Shown here: piece after piece, positions 51,648 through 61,982 of the stretch
How positions within the stretch are numbered: position 1 is the stretch's first letter
Layout: every line of letters begins with the position of its first letter
Origin: Longibaculum muris
GTDB taxonomy: Bacteria; Bacillota_I; Bacilli_A; Erysipelotrichales; Coprobacillaceae
NCBI RefSeq assembly: GCF_004343035.1
Contig: NZ_SMCQ01000005.1
Coordinates: forward strand, 62,001-126,000
Direction: 5' to 3'
Length of the DNA: 64,000 nt
Position numbers and translations under genes: made by a program
Notes under the pieces: generated by a model
What the model saw: only the letters and a program-made list of their open reading frames with translations
Database searches by the model: none
Told to the model about the DNA's origin: nothing

Positions 51648-53093
51648 TCAAGATTTTCTTTTCTTGGTTAAAGACATGAGTTCACTATGCTTTAACAATA
51701 CTTCAATCATAAAATAAACAATTATGCATAATAAAACATATATAATAATAGTTACAAATTTTTTCTTAATTAGCGAAAAATACAAAAAATATAATACCAC
51801 AATACCTATTACTCCAATTAATGTTTTTAATAAATCAATTACCAATTTATATCTAGGCAAATTAATCAACATTGCTCTAGACTGGAATATTGCTATAAAA
51901 AAAACGCACCATTCCGCTATTAGCGTCGTGAAAGCTGCAGCATTAAAACCATATTTAGGAATCAATATAAGATTTAATACAATGTTTATAAAGCCTCCTA
52001 TCAATGTACTAAATAATATTTTAGATTCTTTTCTTTGTGGTAATAAAATATTGTTATTAATTATTGTGGATAAAAGAGTTGGAAGAATTGCAAATGACAA
52101 AATACATAATGCAACTTTACTTTCTAAATAATCGTTATTGGAAATTAGCGTAATAAAAAAATCTGGTAAAAGAATAATTCCTACCACTATAGGAATTCCA
52201 AATAATAAAATAATAGAAAAAATACTTTTTAATTGAACTAAATATTCTTCTTTGTTTGAATCAATTATATAAGCAAATCTTGGTATTGTAACACTAATAA
52301 CAGAAGCTAATATAGTCTTTATACAGGAATATATCTTAGAAGAAACAGTATATAAACCAACCTCTGTCTCTCCTCTTAAAAAACCTAATATCGTAATATC
52401 CGAAGTGACATAGATAGAAATAGCTATATTCATTGCAAATATCGTAAAGATAGGTTTTAAATGTCTTAACATGTTTTTATTAAATACTAACTTTAAGTTT
52501 ACATATTTTTTCACATACATGTAATTCAAAAAATTAATAATAAATGAAGAAAATGAACTTATAAAAGCATATTTAAATATATCAGTTTGATTTTTTACAA
52601 AAAGTATAACAAGAACAAAAGTAAATATTTGAAAAAAAATAGTCCTTATTGTTATATATAGAAAATCCTCATATACAATATTTATCCACTCTGTACCTAA
52701 TGTTGTACATATTATACTTATACTTAATATAAGAATTAGTATTCTATTAGTCGATAAAACAGGCACACATAAAACAATAAAAAACAAAATAGAATATGAA
52801 ATAAATGTGGAAATTATATTTATTGAGAATAATTCACTACTAAGTAAACTAATTTTTTCATTATTATTCCTAACTTTTGCACACTCTCTTATTGCATATG
52901 TCGATATTCCGAGTGCAGCAAATATACTGAAATATTGTATAATAGAGTTACTAAAATTTATTGCTCCTATTCCTTCTTTACCTAAAACCGCTGTTACATA
53001 TTTAAATGTAATCAAAGGAAAAACAGTCGTAAATATTGTTTTAAAAAAATTCAAAAGCATATTAACATTTAACGATTTTTGTTTATATTTCAT
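51648..53093 (-). CDS. Wzx-type oligosaccharide flippase (locus A)
   Basis: A 481-residue MOP-superfamily flippase with 12 to 14 predicted helices. 'TTVFPLITFKYVTAVLGKEGIGAINFSNSIIQYFSIFAALGISTYAIRE' is the classic Wzx/RfbX N-terminus. It exports the locus A repeat unit. A weak AT-rich hairpin with T-run follows the stop. About 240 bases without a gene separate it from the 87-residue gene downstream. Confidence 0.93.
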   Translation of the reverse strand: MKYKQKSLNVNMLLNFFKTIFTTVFPLITFKYVTAVLGKEGIGAINFSNSIIQYFSIFAALGISTYAIRECAKVRNNNEKISLLSSELFSINIISTFISYSILFFIVLCVPVLSTNRILILILSISIICTTLGTEWINIVYEDFLYITIRTIFFQIFTFVLVILFVKNQTDIFKYAFISSFSSFIINFLNYMYVKKYVNLKLVFNKNMLRHLKPIFTIFAMNIAISIYVTSDITILGFLRGETEVGLYTVSSKIYSCIKTILASVISVTIPRFAYIIDSNKEEYLVQLKSIFSIILLFGIPIVVGIILLPDFFITLISNNDYLESKVALCILSFAILPTLLSTIINNNILLPQRKESKILFSTLIGGFINIVLNLILIPKYGFNAAAFTTLIAEWCVFFIAIFQSRAMLINLPRYKLVIDLLKTLIGVIGIVVLYFLYFSLIKKKFVTIIIYVLLCIIVYFMIEVLLKHSELMSLTKKRKS

Positions 53094-53115
53094 AATTTAC
53101 CATTCCTTTATCGAT

Positions 53116-54339
53116 TCATTTTTTAATAATAGATAATTTTGTATTATATGTAATAAATTTAACAATTGTAAGCGAGTAAATTAACATTAGTCCTAGAAAA
53201 GTATTAGACAATTGAAATCTAACAAGACTAAAAGCAATATAGTACAATATGATACAATATAATATGTGACTTAAAATTGATCCATTTGTTTTTTTATAAA
53301 GTCTATATACATACATGCTTAGCATACCAAACATAATTGAAAATACAATTACTCCTATTATTCCGAAATCAACATAAAAATCTCCAATAAATGTATGAAA
53401 CGCATTATATTTTAAACCATATCCCACTTCCGTAGTATATTCAAACCTTGCGATATACAAATTTCCCTGTTCAAACATGGGTAAATTTAAATTTACCCCA
53501 ACCAAAGAAACAAGTTTTACTAATAAACGTATTACACTATTAAATGACACAAATCCCATAGCATAACCATTAGGCATATAGAATGATGTATTTATTACTT
53601 TATCAAGCATTGGTATACATCCTGAGATATAAAAATAAACACTTTTACTTCCCATAAACACAAATAAAAACAAAGCCAATATTATGATAATTTTTTTTTC
53701 CCCAAAGTGCTTATGGATTCCTCCTGTAATATTCTTTGTCATCGGCAACGCTATGCAGAATATAGTATATAATATTATTGTTTTAGAACCTGCACCAAAA
53801 AATTCAAAAATTAAAAATATCCCCCCTAATGCGATAAGTAATTTCTGATCTCGTCTGTAAAACATGCAATAGGTACTAACAGCAATTATTATATATGTAA
53901 ATGGTCTAACTATATATTGCATTGTTATTCCACCTAGATCAATATCACCTGTAACCAGCATCATTTTTATTTCATTTACAGTTGTTCCTTGCAAGACTTT
54001 AATAATATTAGGAACATAAAAGTTGAGAGCCAATAAAAACACTACCAAAAAAACAATTTTAATTTTTTTAAAACATATTTTATTACTATATAAATAATCC
54101 TTTGGTTTTATAGAAACATACTTAAAAAAAGTAGCTCCTATTAAAAATCCAATAATTCCAAGGAATAGTATTACTTCAGTATTTAGTGATATTTCGTATA
54201 TTCCATATAATCTCAAGTTATATAAAAAAAGTACAACTAACCATAAAGCAGGGAAAATAAATAATGGCGACATATACTCTTTTTTCAAGCCTTGTGATAC
54301 GCACGTAAAAACAAGTATGATTATTGTTACAATTATCAT
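53116..54339 (-). CDS. O-antigen/repeat-unit polymerase (Wzy), locus A
   Basis: A 407-residue membrane protein with about 12 helices and a large periplasm-facing-type loop in the second half ('YTTEVGYGLKYNAFHTFIGDFYVDFGIIGVI'). This loop pattern and 'GAGSKTIILYTIFCIALP' fit O-antigen polymerase families that join repeat units outside the membrane. Sequence conservation in Wzy is always low, so the call rests on topology and place between flippase and glycosyltransferases. The ATG at 54339 follows GGGAG by eight bases. Confidence 0.82.
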   Translation of the reverse strand: MIIVTIIILVFTCVSQGLKKEYMSPLFIFPALWLVVLFLYNLRLYGIYEISLNTEVILFLGIIGFLIGATFFKYVSIKPKDYLYSNKICFKKIKIVFLVVFLLALNFYVPNIIKVLQGTTVNEIKMMLVTGDIDLGGITMQYIVRPFTYIIIAVSTYCMFYRRDQKLLIALGGIFLIFEFFGAGSKTIILYTIFCIALPMTKNITGGIHKHFGEKKIIIILALFLFVFMGSKSVYFYISGCIPMLDKVINTSFYMPNGYAMGFVSFNSVIRLLVKLVSLVGVNLNLPMFEQGNLYIARFEYTTEVGYGLKYNAFHTFIGDFYVDFGIIGVIVFSIMFGMLSMYVYRLYKKTNGSILSHILYCIILYYIAFSLVRFQLSNTFLGLMLIYSLTIVKFITYNTKLSIIKK

Positions 54340-54369
54340 TATGTCATCTCCCATCTATTTATAAATTTT

Positions 54370-55500
54370 CTATTCATCGTTCATTAAACTACTAATTTTT
54401 TTTGCTGTTCTATTTTTAGTGAATTCAGAGGCAAAATCTAATGAATTATTTATAATTGTCACTTTATCACATTCTTTGCTTATTGCATGCTTAATAATAC
54501 AACAAAGATTTTCAATATCACCATATTTATATAAAAAGCCATTATATCCATCATTTATTAGCTCCATAACAGAACCGCAATTAGCCCCAATTACAACGAT
54601 ACCAGAAAGCATATCTTCAATTATCGTTCTACCAAATGCCTCGCTCTTTGAACACACTATCGAAAATGACATTTTTTTTCGTAATTCTTTCATATCATCA
54701 ACCATTCCACAAAAATGAACATTTTCTATTTTATTATTTTGCACATAATGTATCATTTCTTCTGCATAAGAATTAATTTTACCAGCAAAGTATAACCCTA
54801 TTTGTGGATTGTTAAGTTTTTCAAATGCCTTCAATGCAATCCATTGACCTTTTCCTTCAGAAAACGTTCCAGTAACAAGTATATTAATATTATCCTCTTT
54901 TGATATTACATCAAATTGCGTAATATAATTTGGAGATATATCATCATATAGCATTAATGTATTATCCAGTTTGTATTTTTCTCGATAATAGTTATCCAAG
55001 ATATTTGAAATTGTAATAATTTTATCTGCCTTTAAAGCTTTTTTTCTGAACGAATTATCAAACAATCTTAAGCTTTCTTGATCTTCTAAGCAGAATTCAC
55101 GAAAATGCCATATATGATTTATTTTAAGAAAAGAGCTAATCCAATAGCCAATATTAATTGTACTTGTGTTAGTATAGACAAATTCATAACCATCATTTCT
55201 CAAAATAAAAGAAATATACAGAGCAGACATTACTGAAACTATGCTTTTTACAAAACATCTTAGTATACCTTTTATATTTGTCAAACCTTTTCTATTGGCT
55301 CTATATACATTGCCACCATATGAACAACTAATTGTCTCTATTTCGATTTTATTTAAATATTCTTTTAAATCTCCTTTCTTTTTAGGTATAATACCAATAA
55401 TTTCATTGCCTTCATTTTTTAAATATTCAATTACAGACAGAAATGATAACGTGCCTCCACTATGTAGGTCATTATCATGAAAAACAGCAATAATTTTCAT
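54370..55500 (-). CDS. GT4-type glycosyltransferase
   Basis: A 376-residue GT-B glycosyltransferase. The N-terminal half has 'AVFHDNDLHSGGTLSFLSVIEYLKNEGNEII'. The C-terminal half has 'NILVTGTFSEGKGQWIALKAF' and 'VCSKSEAFGRTIIEDMLSGIVVIGANCGS', with the EAFGRTIIE donor motif. Donor and linkage unknown. It precedes the polymerase in transcription order. Confidence 0.88.
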   Translation of the reverse strand: MKIIAVFHDNDLHSGGTLSFLSVIEYLKNEGNEIIGIIPKKKGDLKEYLNKIEIETISCSYGGNVYRANRKGLTNIKGILRCFVKSIVSVMSALYISFILRNDGYEFVYTNTSTINIGYWISSFLKINHIWHFREFCLEDQESLRLFDNSFRKKALKADKIITISNILDNYYREKYKLDNTLMLYDDISPNYITQFDVISKEDNINILVTGTFSEGKGQWIALKAFEKLNNPQIGLYFAGKINSYAEEMIHYVQNNKIENVHFCGMVDDMKELRKKMSFSIVCSKSEAFGRTIIEDMLSGIVVIGANCGSVMELINDGYNGFLYKYGDIENLCCIIKHAISKECDKVTIINNSLDFASEFTKNRTAKKISSLMNDE

Positions 55501-55588
55501 AAAAAACTTCCTTTCTTTCTATATTTTTAAAACCTAAAAGATTATGTTGATTCAGGTATATGAATTTAATCATTTGTATTACTTGCTA

Positions 55589-56512
55589 CTAAGCTTTATT
55601 TACCAATATTCTTATTTTTCTACTTAAATCTCTTATAATATGTCCAGAACTTATTTTATTTGTAAAAAATAGTTTCATTTTTAAATGATACGATTTACTA
55701 TAATTTGCTAACAAATATAGAACTTCCTTATCTTCTTGAATTAATCTATCACTATAATATTTCAACATTAATTTTGCTTTAACTTCATAACAAGGTTTCA
55801 TATCGTTAATCTTCATTAATCTTCCAATCTGGTACCTTAAATAGCCAAAACCTTTTTTTACAGTACCGCTAGTATTATTACCATGTTGTCTATATAAAAT
55901 ATATCCTTGTTCATCATAATAACATTTACCTAAAAAGGAACAAATCCAAAGTATCCAATTATCATGATATTCTAATTCATCATTATTTAATTTACACATT
56001 TCTAGCAAAGCCATTCTATTAAAAACACATGTACAGCCTAAAGTACATATTTCTGCCATTATCTGCTTTTTAGTATTTGTAACATATCCTGGAGTAAATC
56101 TATCATATAAGTAGTTTAATTTTTCATCAACAACTTTTAGATTTGAATAGTACAAATTTGGTGAATCAGAATAAAATCTTTCTAACACAGAAATTCCTTT
56201 ATACAATTTATTACGAAGCCATACATCATCTTGATCGGCAAATGAGTAATACTCAAACTTTTTTTCGTACGATTTTGCATATCTCATTATTTCATAGAAA
56301 CTAATTGTAGATCCAACATTGTTTCCTTCAATTAAAAATATTCTATTTCCGTATTCTTTTCTATTTTTGATTATTGACACTGTATTATCCGTCGAACCAT
56401 CATCACGGATCAACAACCAAACATCAACAGAATCTTGTAAAAAAATACTATCAATTTGTTCGTTTATATACTTTTCCCCATTATATGAAGACATTAAAAC
56501 ACAAATATCCAT
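55589..56512 (-). CDS. GT2 rhamnosyl/galactosyltransferase-like enzyme
   Basis: A 307-residue GT-A enzyme. 'ICVLMSSYNGEKYINEQIDSIFLQDSVDVWLLIRDDGSTDNT' and 'YSFADQDDVWLRNKL' (with the DQDDVW DxD) are typical of the family 2 group that contains rhamnosyltransferases (RgpB/WbbL-like). 'ELEYHDNWILWICSFLG' contains the later acidic motif. I start at 56512; a longer form from 56563 would overlap the fucosyltransferase stop region. With rmlABCD in the same locus, rhamnose is a likely donor, but that is inference. Confidence 0.87.
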   Translation of the reverse strand: MDICVLMSSYNGEKYINEQIDSIFLQDSVDVWLLIRDDGSTDNTVSIIKNRKEYGNRIFLIEGNNVGSTISFYEIMRYAKSYEKKFEYYSFADQDDVWLRNKLYKGISVLERFYSDSPNLYYSNLKVVDEKLNYLYDRFTPGYVTNTKKQIMAEICTLGCTCVFNRMALLEMCKLNNDELEYHDNWILWICSFLGKCYYDEQGYILYRQHGNNTSGTVKKGFGYLRYQIGRLMKINDMKPCYEVKAKLMLKYYSDRLIQEDKEVLYLLANYSKSYHLKMKLFFTNKISSGHIIRDLSRKIRILVNKA

Positions 56513-56552
56513 ACCGACTTTACTCTCCTTTCTATCCATTGTAGTATATTCA

Positions 56553-57473
56553 TTAACAATCAATTTCTTCTCCAGTAATATAATCTAATATAATCATATT
56601 AGGAAGCATAACTTTTTCATTTTCTCTAATGTCTGCAAAAATGTAATTAGGATTATATATTATTGCATTGCCATTATATGATAAAAAAGCGCCCCACCAT
56701 GAAAATGAGCTGTTTGAACATACATAATTTTTACAGTTTCTTAACAATTCAAACGATTCACACACATCAACATCATCTATATATATTACCTCTATACCAT
56801 CAAACCATTTTTCTCTCTTAATTTTTTTTATATCATCTGCGAAAATAAAAATTTTTAAATTATTATGATTCTGTTTTAATAAATTAATTCCTGATAAATA
56901 ATATTCTTTAGAACATACTGGCCATCCATTATTTTTATAATCATCGCCACATCTAACGCTTATTCCTACAGAATTACTTGTTTGAATATCATTTAAGTAT
57001 TTTAGCGATGTTTTTGACATTTCTGATGGTCCAACAATTTCATTTTGTAATTCAACACGCATATGTTGTGCTATATCTGCTGAAACAAAATAACCATACA
57101 TATATATTTCTTTATTTAAATTATTAAGCTTCTTTTTATTAAATTCTATACTTGACAGAAGATAAGTAGTTTTCCCAAAATTTAACTTCGACATTGACGC
57201 ATGTTTGTGAAAAATAGAATGATAAAGTCTTTGATATACATGAAATATTTCTCTTACTATTCCATAAACAATGACATCATTTTTTTTAAAAACTACATTT
57301 TGATTTTTTATTATATTATTTATTTCGAGATTACGTATTTTATACGTTTCGTATCCTCCGACATCTATAATAATCTTTTCTGATTTAGAAACGGTTTGAA
57401 CATATCTTGCAGCAGCATATTGATACAATTGATTTCCCAATCCACCCATTATTCGTAAATTTATATTTTTCAT
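56553..57473 (-). CDS. GT11 alpha-1,2-fucosyltransferase-like
   Basis: A 306-residue family 11 glycosyltransferase. 'GGLGNQLYQYAAARY' from residue 10, 'SVGISVRCGDDY' (the HxRRxD-like GDP-binding region, here RCGDDY) and 'SNSSFSWWGAFLS' near the C-terminus are the family motifs. Members transfer fucose from GDP-fucose to galactose. No GDP-fucose genes are seen in the window, so the donor must be made elsewhere, or the enzyme uses another deoxy-sugar. The RxRRxD box is weaker than usual. Fucosylated capsule would mimic host glycans. Confidence 0.85.
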   Translation of the reverse strand: MKNINLRIMGGLGNQLYQYAAARYVQTVSKSEKIIIDVGGYETYKIRNLEINNIIKNQNVVFKKNDVIVYGIVREIFHVYQRLYHSIFHKHASMSKLNFGKTTYLLSSIEFNKKKLNNLNKEIYMYGYFVSADIAQHMRVELQNEIVGPSEMSKTSLKYLNDIQTSNSVGISVRCGDDYKNNGWPVCSKEYYLSGINLLKQNHNNLKIFIFADDIKKIKREKWFDGIEVIYIDDVDVCESFELLRNCKNYVCSNSSFSWWGAFLSYNGNAIIYNPNYIFADIRENEKVMLPNMIILDYITGEEIDC

Positions 57474-57496
57474 AAAACCTCCAATTATTAGTATAT

Positions 57497-58417
57497 CTAT
57501 TTTCTAATGAACTCCTTAAATTCTTGATAATCTCTAATATAATCTTCAACTTTATAGTAATCAGATGCAGCAACACATAAAACGGAATCTTTCTGAAGCC
57601 ATAGCATCTCTCTCCAAGTTGTACAATCTATAACAACCCCAATAGACGGGTCACTAAGTTCAATTTCTTCTCTTCCATATTTATTTTCTAGAATTAATTG
57701 TATTCTTCCATATGGACAAAATAAAAGTTGTTTTAGTTTTCTATGTGCATGAAATCCCCTTCTTACACCTTCTGGAACTTTTGAAATATAATAAATTCTT
57801 TTTATTTCAAAAGATAGATCACGTTTAGTTTCAAAAAAAGATAATTCTCCAGCATTTACTGTAGGAATAGTTTTAATACGTATTATTTTACAACCCGCAA
57901 CTGAAGTTCTATTATCTAATACATCCCCTTTTAAAACAGAATACCATTTCAAATCATCTCCATTACTATATCTATTAAGAATATTTTTTGAAATATCGAC
58001 AGATTCATGAAAATTATGTTTATCATAGAATCTTACGGCTCTTGTATTCTTTCGTGACACACACCAATAAACACTATCTAATCCAAATTCAGAAAAAGCC
58101 TTTTCAATTATTGCTTCCATTCCGAACCATGAATACCCTCTTCCCATAGATGCTTTTCTAACTGTAATGGCGAACTCTGCGCTATTTGTATCTCGATCTA
58201 TATGTTTAAGACTCACAGTTCCCATATATTCATCTTCATCAGAGGCAATAGCATAATGAGCACTCTCCGTAAAATTATTACTATTCTCAATAAATTTAAT
58301 GCAGTCATCTATAGTTTTTGAGGCAAAATCAGTATGTAAATCTTCTACCACAGTTTCATCGTGCATCCATTCGAGCATTAATGGAGCATCCTTCAACTCT
58401 AATTTTCTTAGTTTCAT
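57497..58417 (-). CDS. Fused GNAT acetyltransferase and dTDP-sugar 3,4-ketoisomerase
   Basis: A 306-residue bifunctional enzyme. Residues 1-150 are a GNAT domain ('RKASMGRGYSWFGMEAIIEKAF', 'RKNTRAVRFYDKHNF'). Residues about 170-306 are an FdtA/WxcM-type cupin with the signature 'GFHAHRKLKQ' at 221-230. The cupin would isomerise dTDP-4-keto-6-deoxyglucose to the 3-keto sugar; the GNAT half would N-acetylate the 3-amino product. With the aminotransferase upstream (58433) and RmlA/RmlB this completes a route to dTDP-Fuc3NAc or dTDP-Qui3NAc. The FdtA-acetyltransferase fusion is known (FdtD-like) but uncommon. Confidence 0.87.
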   Translation of the reverse strand: MKLRKLELKDAPLMLEWMHDETVVEDLHTDFASKTIDDCIKFIENSNNFTESAHYAIASDEDEYMGTVSLKHIDRDTNSAEFAITVRKASMGRGYSWFGMEAIIEKAFSEFGLDSVYWCVSRKNTRAVRFYDKHNFHESVDISKNILNRYSNGDDLKWYSVLKGDVLDNRTSVAGCKIIRIKTIPTVNAGELSFFETKRDLSFEIKRIYYISKVPEGVRRGFHAHRKLKQLLFCPYGRIQLILENKYGREEIELSDPSIGVVIDCTTWREMLWLQKDSVLCVAASDYYKVEDYIRDYQEFKEFIRK

Positions 58418-58432
58418 TTTTATCCGCCCCTT

Positions 58433-59530
58433 TTATTTAAACTCGTTAATAGCATCAATTACATATTGAATTTCTTCATCTGTCATTCCGTAGTACATAG
58501 GAATGCTTAATTCAGTTTTACTTATTTCTTCTGCAATTGGGAAGTCACCCTCTTTAAATCCAAGGTCTTTATAGCAATCCTGAAGATGCATTGGAATTGG
58601 ATAATGTTTATTTGTTCCAATACCTTTGTCAGTCAAGAATTTTTCAAGTTCTGTACTTCTCTTACAGCGAATACCAAAGATATGCCATACTGGAACCATA
58701 TTTTCCGGAATATAAGGGAGTACTATTTCTGGATTCTTGATTCCATCCAAATACAACTGAGCAATTCTTCTTCTTTCCACATTCATTTTATTTAGATGAG
58801 GTAACTTAACAGATAAAAACGCTGCTTGTATTTCATCAAGACGACTGTTATTTCCTTTATAAATGTGATGATATTTGTAATCAGAGCCATAGTTACCTAG
58901 TGCTCTAATCTTTTCTGCAAGTTCTTTGTTATTTGTAACTGTTGCACCAGCATCTCCCAATGCACCTAAATTTTTTCCTGGATAGAAGGAAAAACCTGCT
59001 GCATCACCAAAAGAACCGATTACTTTACCTTTATAAGTAGCACCATGAGCCTGAGCACAATCTTCTACAACATATAGATTATACTTCTTTGCGATTTCCA
59101 TGATTGGATCCATATCACAAGCTTGTCCATAAAGATGTACTGGCATAATAGCCTTAGTTTTATCAGTGATTTTTTCTTCGATTTTTGTAGGGTCAATATT
59201 AAAAGTTCTAATATCTGGCTCAACAAATACTGGAGTTGCTCCCACATATGTAACAGCAAGTGCAGTTGCAATATAAGTGTTTGATGGAACAATAACCTCA
59301 TCTCCCTCTCCAACATCAAGTGCCTTAAGTGCGAGCATTAATGCATCTAATCCATTTCCTACTCCAACACAGTAGTCTGTATGACAGTAATCTGCAAATG
59401 CTTTTTCAAAATTTTCGTCCTCTATCCCTCCTATATACCAAGAACGAGTATATACACGTTCAAAAGCATTTCTTAAATCCTTATCTAGCTCACGTTCCAT
59501 TGGTATAAAACTAACAAAAGGTATTTTCAT
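58433..59530 (-). CDS. dTDP-3-amino-3,6-dideoxyhexose aminotransferase (FdtB/QdtB-like)
   Basis: A 365-residue DegT-family PLP enzyme. K186 in '[14 protein letters not shown]' is the Schiff-base lysine, and '[16 protein letters not shown]' holds the cofactor Asp. '[12 protein letters not shown]' is characteristic of the FdtB/QdtB group that aminates the 3-keto sugar made by FdtA. The neighbouring ketoisomerase-acetyltransferase fusion supports the role. GAGGAGG six bases before the ATG fixes the start at 59530. Confidence 0.91.
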   Translation of the reverse strand: MKIPFVSFIPMERELDKDLRNAFERVYTRSWYIGGIEDENFEKAFADYCHTDYCVGVGNGLDALMLALKALDVGEGDEVIVPSNTYIATALAVTYVGATPVFVEPDIRTFNIDPTKIEEKITDKTKAIMPVHLYGQACDMDPIMEIAKKYNLYVVEDCAQAHGATYKGKVIGSFGDAAGFSFYPGKNLGALGDAGATVTNNKELAEKIRALGNYGSDYKYHHIYKGNNSRLDEIQAAFLSVKLPHLNKMNVERRRIAQLYLDGIKNPEIVLPYIPENMVPVWHIFGIRCKRSTELEKFLTDKGIGTNKHYPIPMHLQDCYKDLGFKEGDFPIAEEISKTELSIPMYYGMTDEEIQYVIDAINEFK

Positions 59531-59553
59531 TTTAATCCTCCTCATTTTCTAGT

Positions 59554-60786
59554 TTATTTTTCTATTTTTTCAATTAAACAATTTACCAAATTCTTATAGT
59601 CGTATTCAATAGCTGTCTTTCTTGCATTTTCGCAATACATTTGGTACTGTTCATTTTTCATTGTTCTAAATTTCATCACTGCATCTGCTACGATTTTTGA
59701 ATCATTTTCCACTGAAATACCACATTTTTTTTCTTGTACCAGATCATACATTGGTTTAATCATAGATAAAACGGGTTTCCCGCTTGCAAAATACATAAAC
59801 AATTTGTTTGGACTTACTCCATATTTTAGTAATGGTGTATTGACAAATGTAAATAGATTTAAATTGCTTCTTGAAAGAAGATTCATTGCATATTTTTTAT
59901 CTAAAGGGCCTTTGAATTTTATATTATTCAAATCATAATCCTTTGCCATATTTTTTAATTGTTCTTCTTGATTTCCACAACCATATACCAAAAAAAGAAC
60001 ATCTTGTACTTTTCGCTCCTGAAGTTCTCTTGCTGTTTCCACAAGAACATCCAATCCGTTAAAAGCACTTATAGAGCCAAGATAAACTACCTTGAATTTA
60101 TCTGTATCTAAATCAGGGTCATCAAGAATCCATTTATCCTTTTGTTCATCAACGCTTTCTAAATCTACACCATTATTCAGATAACCGATATCACTTGTAT
60201 CAACATCGCCACCAGTTTCTTTGCTCCATCCCTTATCAATAATATAATCTCTACCACCCTGGAATGAGAAGATGATACCATCCGCTTCACGATAGGATTT
60301 ATGTTCCATACCATAAAGTACTTTAGCGATGAGAGAATTTTTTTTTAGATACCCCATATCTACAAATCCTTCTGGCCAAAGATCAAGAATATCATAAATT
60401 ACTTTAGTTCCATATTTCTTTTTCCACTTTAAAAATATATTACCAAAAAGGCCTGCAAAATCAGATACAATTACATCAGGCATTGGTAATTCATTTCTTA
60501 AATTCCATAAACGTCTTTGAAATTGGAGTGCAACTAATACTCTTTCAAAATTTCTACGATAACTAGATGTATTAATCAAATAACCTTTTGCTTCATCCGT
60601 CTCAACAAATCTAAATTTTTCATTTTTAAATAAAACATTTCTTCCACTTTTATTTTCAACACTACCACTAACAATGTACGCATCATACCCACTTAAAGTT
60701 AATTGTCTACATAGATTAGTTTGACGAGACTTAATTGCATTAGGAAAATTATACTCATTTACAATCCATACTACTTTTTTTTTCAT
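59554..60786 (-). CDS. GT4-type glycosyltransferase
   Basis: A 410-residue GT-B glycosyltransferase. 'WIVNEYNFPNAIKSRQTNLCRQLTLSGYDAYIVSG' and 'YDILDLWPEGFVDMGYLKKNS' at the N-terminal half, and 'FKVVYLGSISAFNGLDVLVETARELQ' and the donor site at the C-terminal half, fit the WbuB/WcaI-like subgroup of GT4. These transfer N-acetyl-deoxyamino sugars, which would fit the adjacent genes for a 3-acetamido sugar. Linkage unknown. Confidence 0.87.
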   Translation of the reverse strand: MKKKVVWIVNEYNFPNAIKSRQTNLCRQLTLSGYDAYIVSGSVENKSGRNVLFKNEKFRFVETDEAKGYLINTSSYRRNFERVLVALQFQRRLWNLRNELPMPDVIVSDFAGLFGNIFLKWKKKYGTKVIYDILDLWPEGFVDMGYLKKNSLIAKVLYGMEHKSYREADGIIFSFQGGRDYIIDKGWSKETGGDVDTSDIGYLNNGVDLESVDEQKDKWILDDPDLDTDKFKVVYLGSISAFNGLDVLVETARELQERKVQDVLFLVYGCGNQEEQLKNMAKDYDLNNIKFKGPLDKKYAMNLLSRSNLNLFTFVNTPLLKYGVSPNKLFMYFASGKPVLSMIKPMYDLVQEKKCGISVENDSKIVADAVMKFRTMKNEQYQMYCENARKTAIEYDYKNLVNCLIEKIEK

Positions 60787-60807
60787 ACTCTCCTCCTCGT
60801 ATGATGT

Positions 60808-61887
60808 CTAAACAATAGAAATCACATCATCAAATATTTCTTCACTATCCAAGATAATTGGCTCAACATCTACGTCACGAAGAAAAATATAAGGTTTCTC
60901 ATAGTGATGATATTGATCTCTTCCAACTCTGTCTGCATTACCATCTTCCATAATTTTGATTGTATCTTCAATAAGGTCAAATCCTACACGAGCCATAACA
61001 CCTGCATATGCCATATGTCGAATGTTCACTTCAGTCACTTTCATATTCCCATTGCTATCTTCTTTTAAATCAAAAGATAGAATACCATGTGCACGAACAT
61101 CTAACTTAGTTTCAAGATATTTAATACAACTATCACAAAATTCATTAATTTTGTCTTCATTTAGAAATCTTCCAAAATGGGTATTTCCTGTCACATGAGA
61201 AGGTGCTGTATTTGCCATTACATACTCTACACATTCTAATGCTGCACCTTTTACATATTCACCATTGTAATAAAGCATTTCATTAGCTAAGTGGCGACCT
61301 GTTAAAAATTCACAGACAGTGAATTCTGGAATATTTGAATTAATAAATAACCAACTCTTATAACTGCTTAAATCAGCTAATCGAAGAGAACCTAAACCAC
61401 CAGTTCCTTCAGTTGCACGGATCCAACATGGAAAACCTATTACTTTTTCAACCTCTTCATAGCGAGGATTTTCTTGTGTTACTTTAATTGTTTTTGGAAT
61501 AAAGTCTGTTCCTTCAAGTAAATCTGCCATAATAGATTTGTCTTTTAAGGATACAGAAAGTTTTTTACTTCCCATAAATACCGGACAAGGAAATTTACCG
61601 TTTTTTTCATAATAATCTCCCCATTCAACAATTTCACTTTCTGGTTGTACAAAGGCGTAATCTATATTTTTTTTCTCAATCAATTTTTCAATCCATGGAA
61701 AATATTCTGGTGAAGTACAACGTGGACATACATAATATTCATCAAGTAATCCCTTCATAAAAAAACCAACAGCTTTTTTTTCAATATCGCAACCAATAAT
61801 TTTATAATCAGGATGATTTTCTCTGATTATTCCAGTGATTGAACGTGGTGTTAATCCTCCTATGCCTGTTACTAATATTGTTTTCAT
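60808..61887 (-). CDS. ATP-grasp domain protein, locus A
   Basis: A 359-residue protein with a pre-ATP-grasp domain (1-100, 'ILVTGIGGLTPRSITGIIRENHPDYKIIGCDIEKKAVG') and an ATP-grasp fold ('FPCWIRATEGTGGLGSLRLADL' as ATP loop, 'MKVTEVNIRHMAYAGVM' as metal site). The usual Lys of 'VxKPxxGxG' is replaced in 'WIRATEGTGG' (Arg), so activity or nucleotide choice may differ. It is the first gene after an internal terminator. Probably a carboxylate-amine ligase modifying a sugar; substrate unknown. Confidence 0.78.
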   Translation of the reverse strand: MKTILVTGIGGLTPRSITGIIRENHPDYKIIGCDIEKKAVGFFMKGLLDEYYVCPRCTSPEYFPWIEKLIEKKNIDYAFVQPESEIVEWGDYYEKNGKFPCPVFMGSKKLSVSLKDKSIMADLLEGTDFIPKTIKVTQENPRYEEVEKVIGFPCWIRATEGTGGLGSLRLADLSSYKSWLFINSNIPEFTVCEFLTGRHLANEMLYYNGEYVKGAALECVEYVMANTAPSHVTGNTHFGRFLNEDKINEFCDSCIKYLETKLDVRAHGILSFDLKEDSNGNMKVTEVNIRHMAYAGVMARVGFDLIEDTIKIMEDGNADRVGRDQYHHYEKPYIFLRDVDVEPIILDSEEIFDDVISIV

Positions 61888-61982
61888 ATATTCTCCTTCT
61901 TTCTTTTTTTAATAATCTTTTATTTAAAATCTATTTTCAAATTCAGATAATTAAGAAAATGTTTATCCTTTGCAAAATTCAA

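Noticed and set aside
59065..59319. Leu-rich minus-strand frame resembling a small membrane protein
   Set aside because: Out-of-frame shadow of the FdtB-like aminotransferase.
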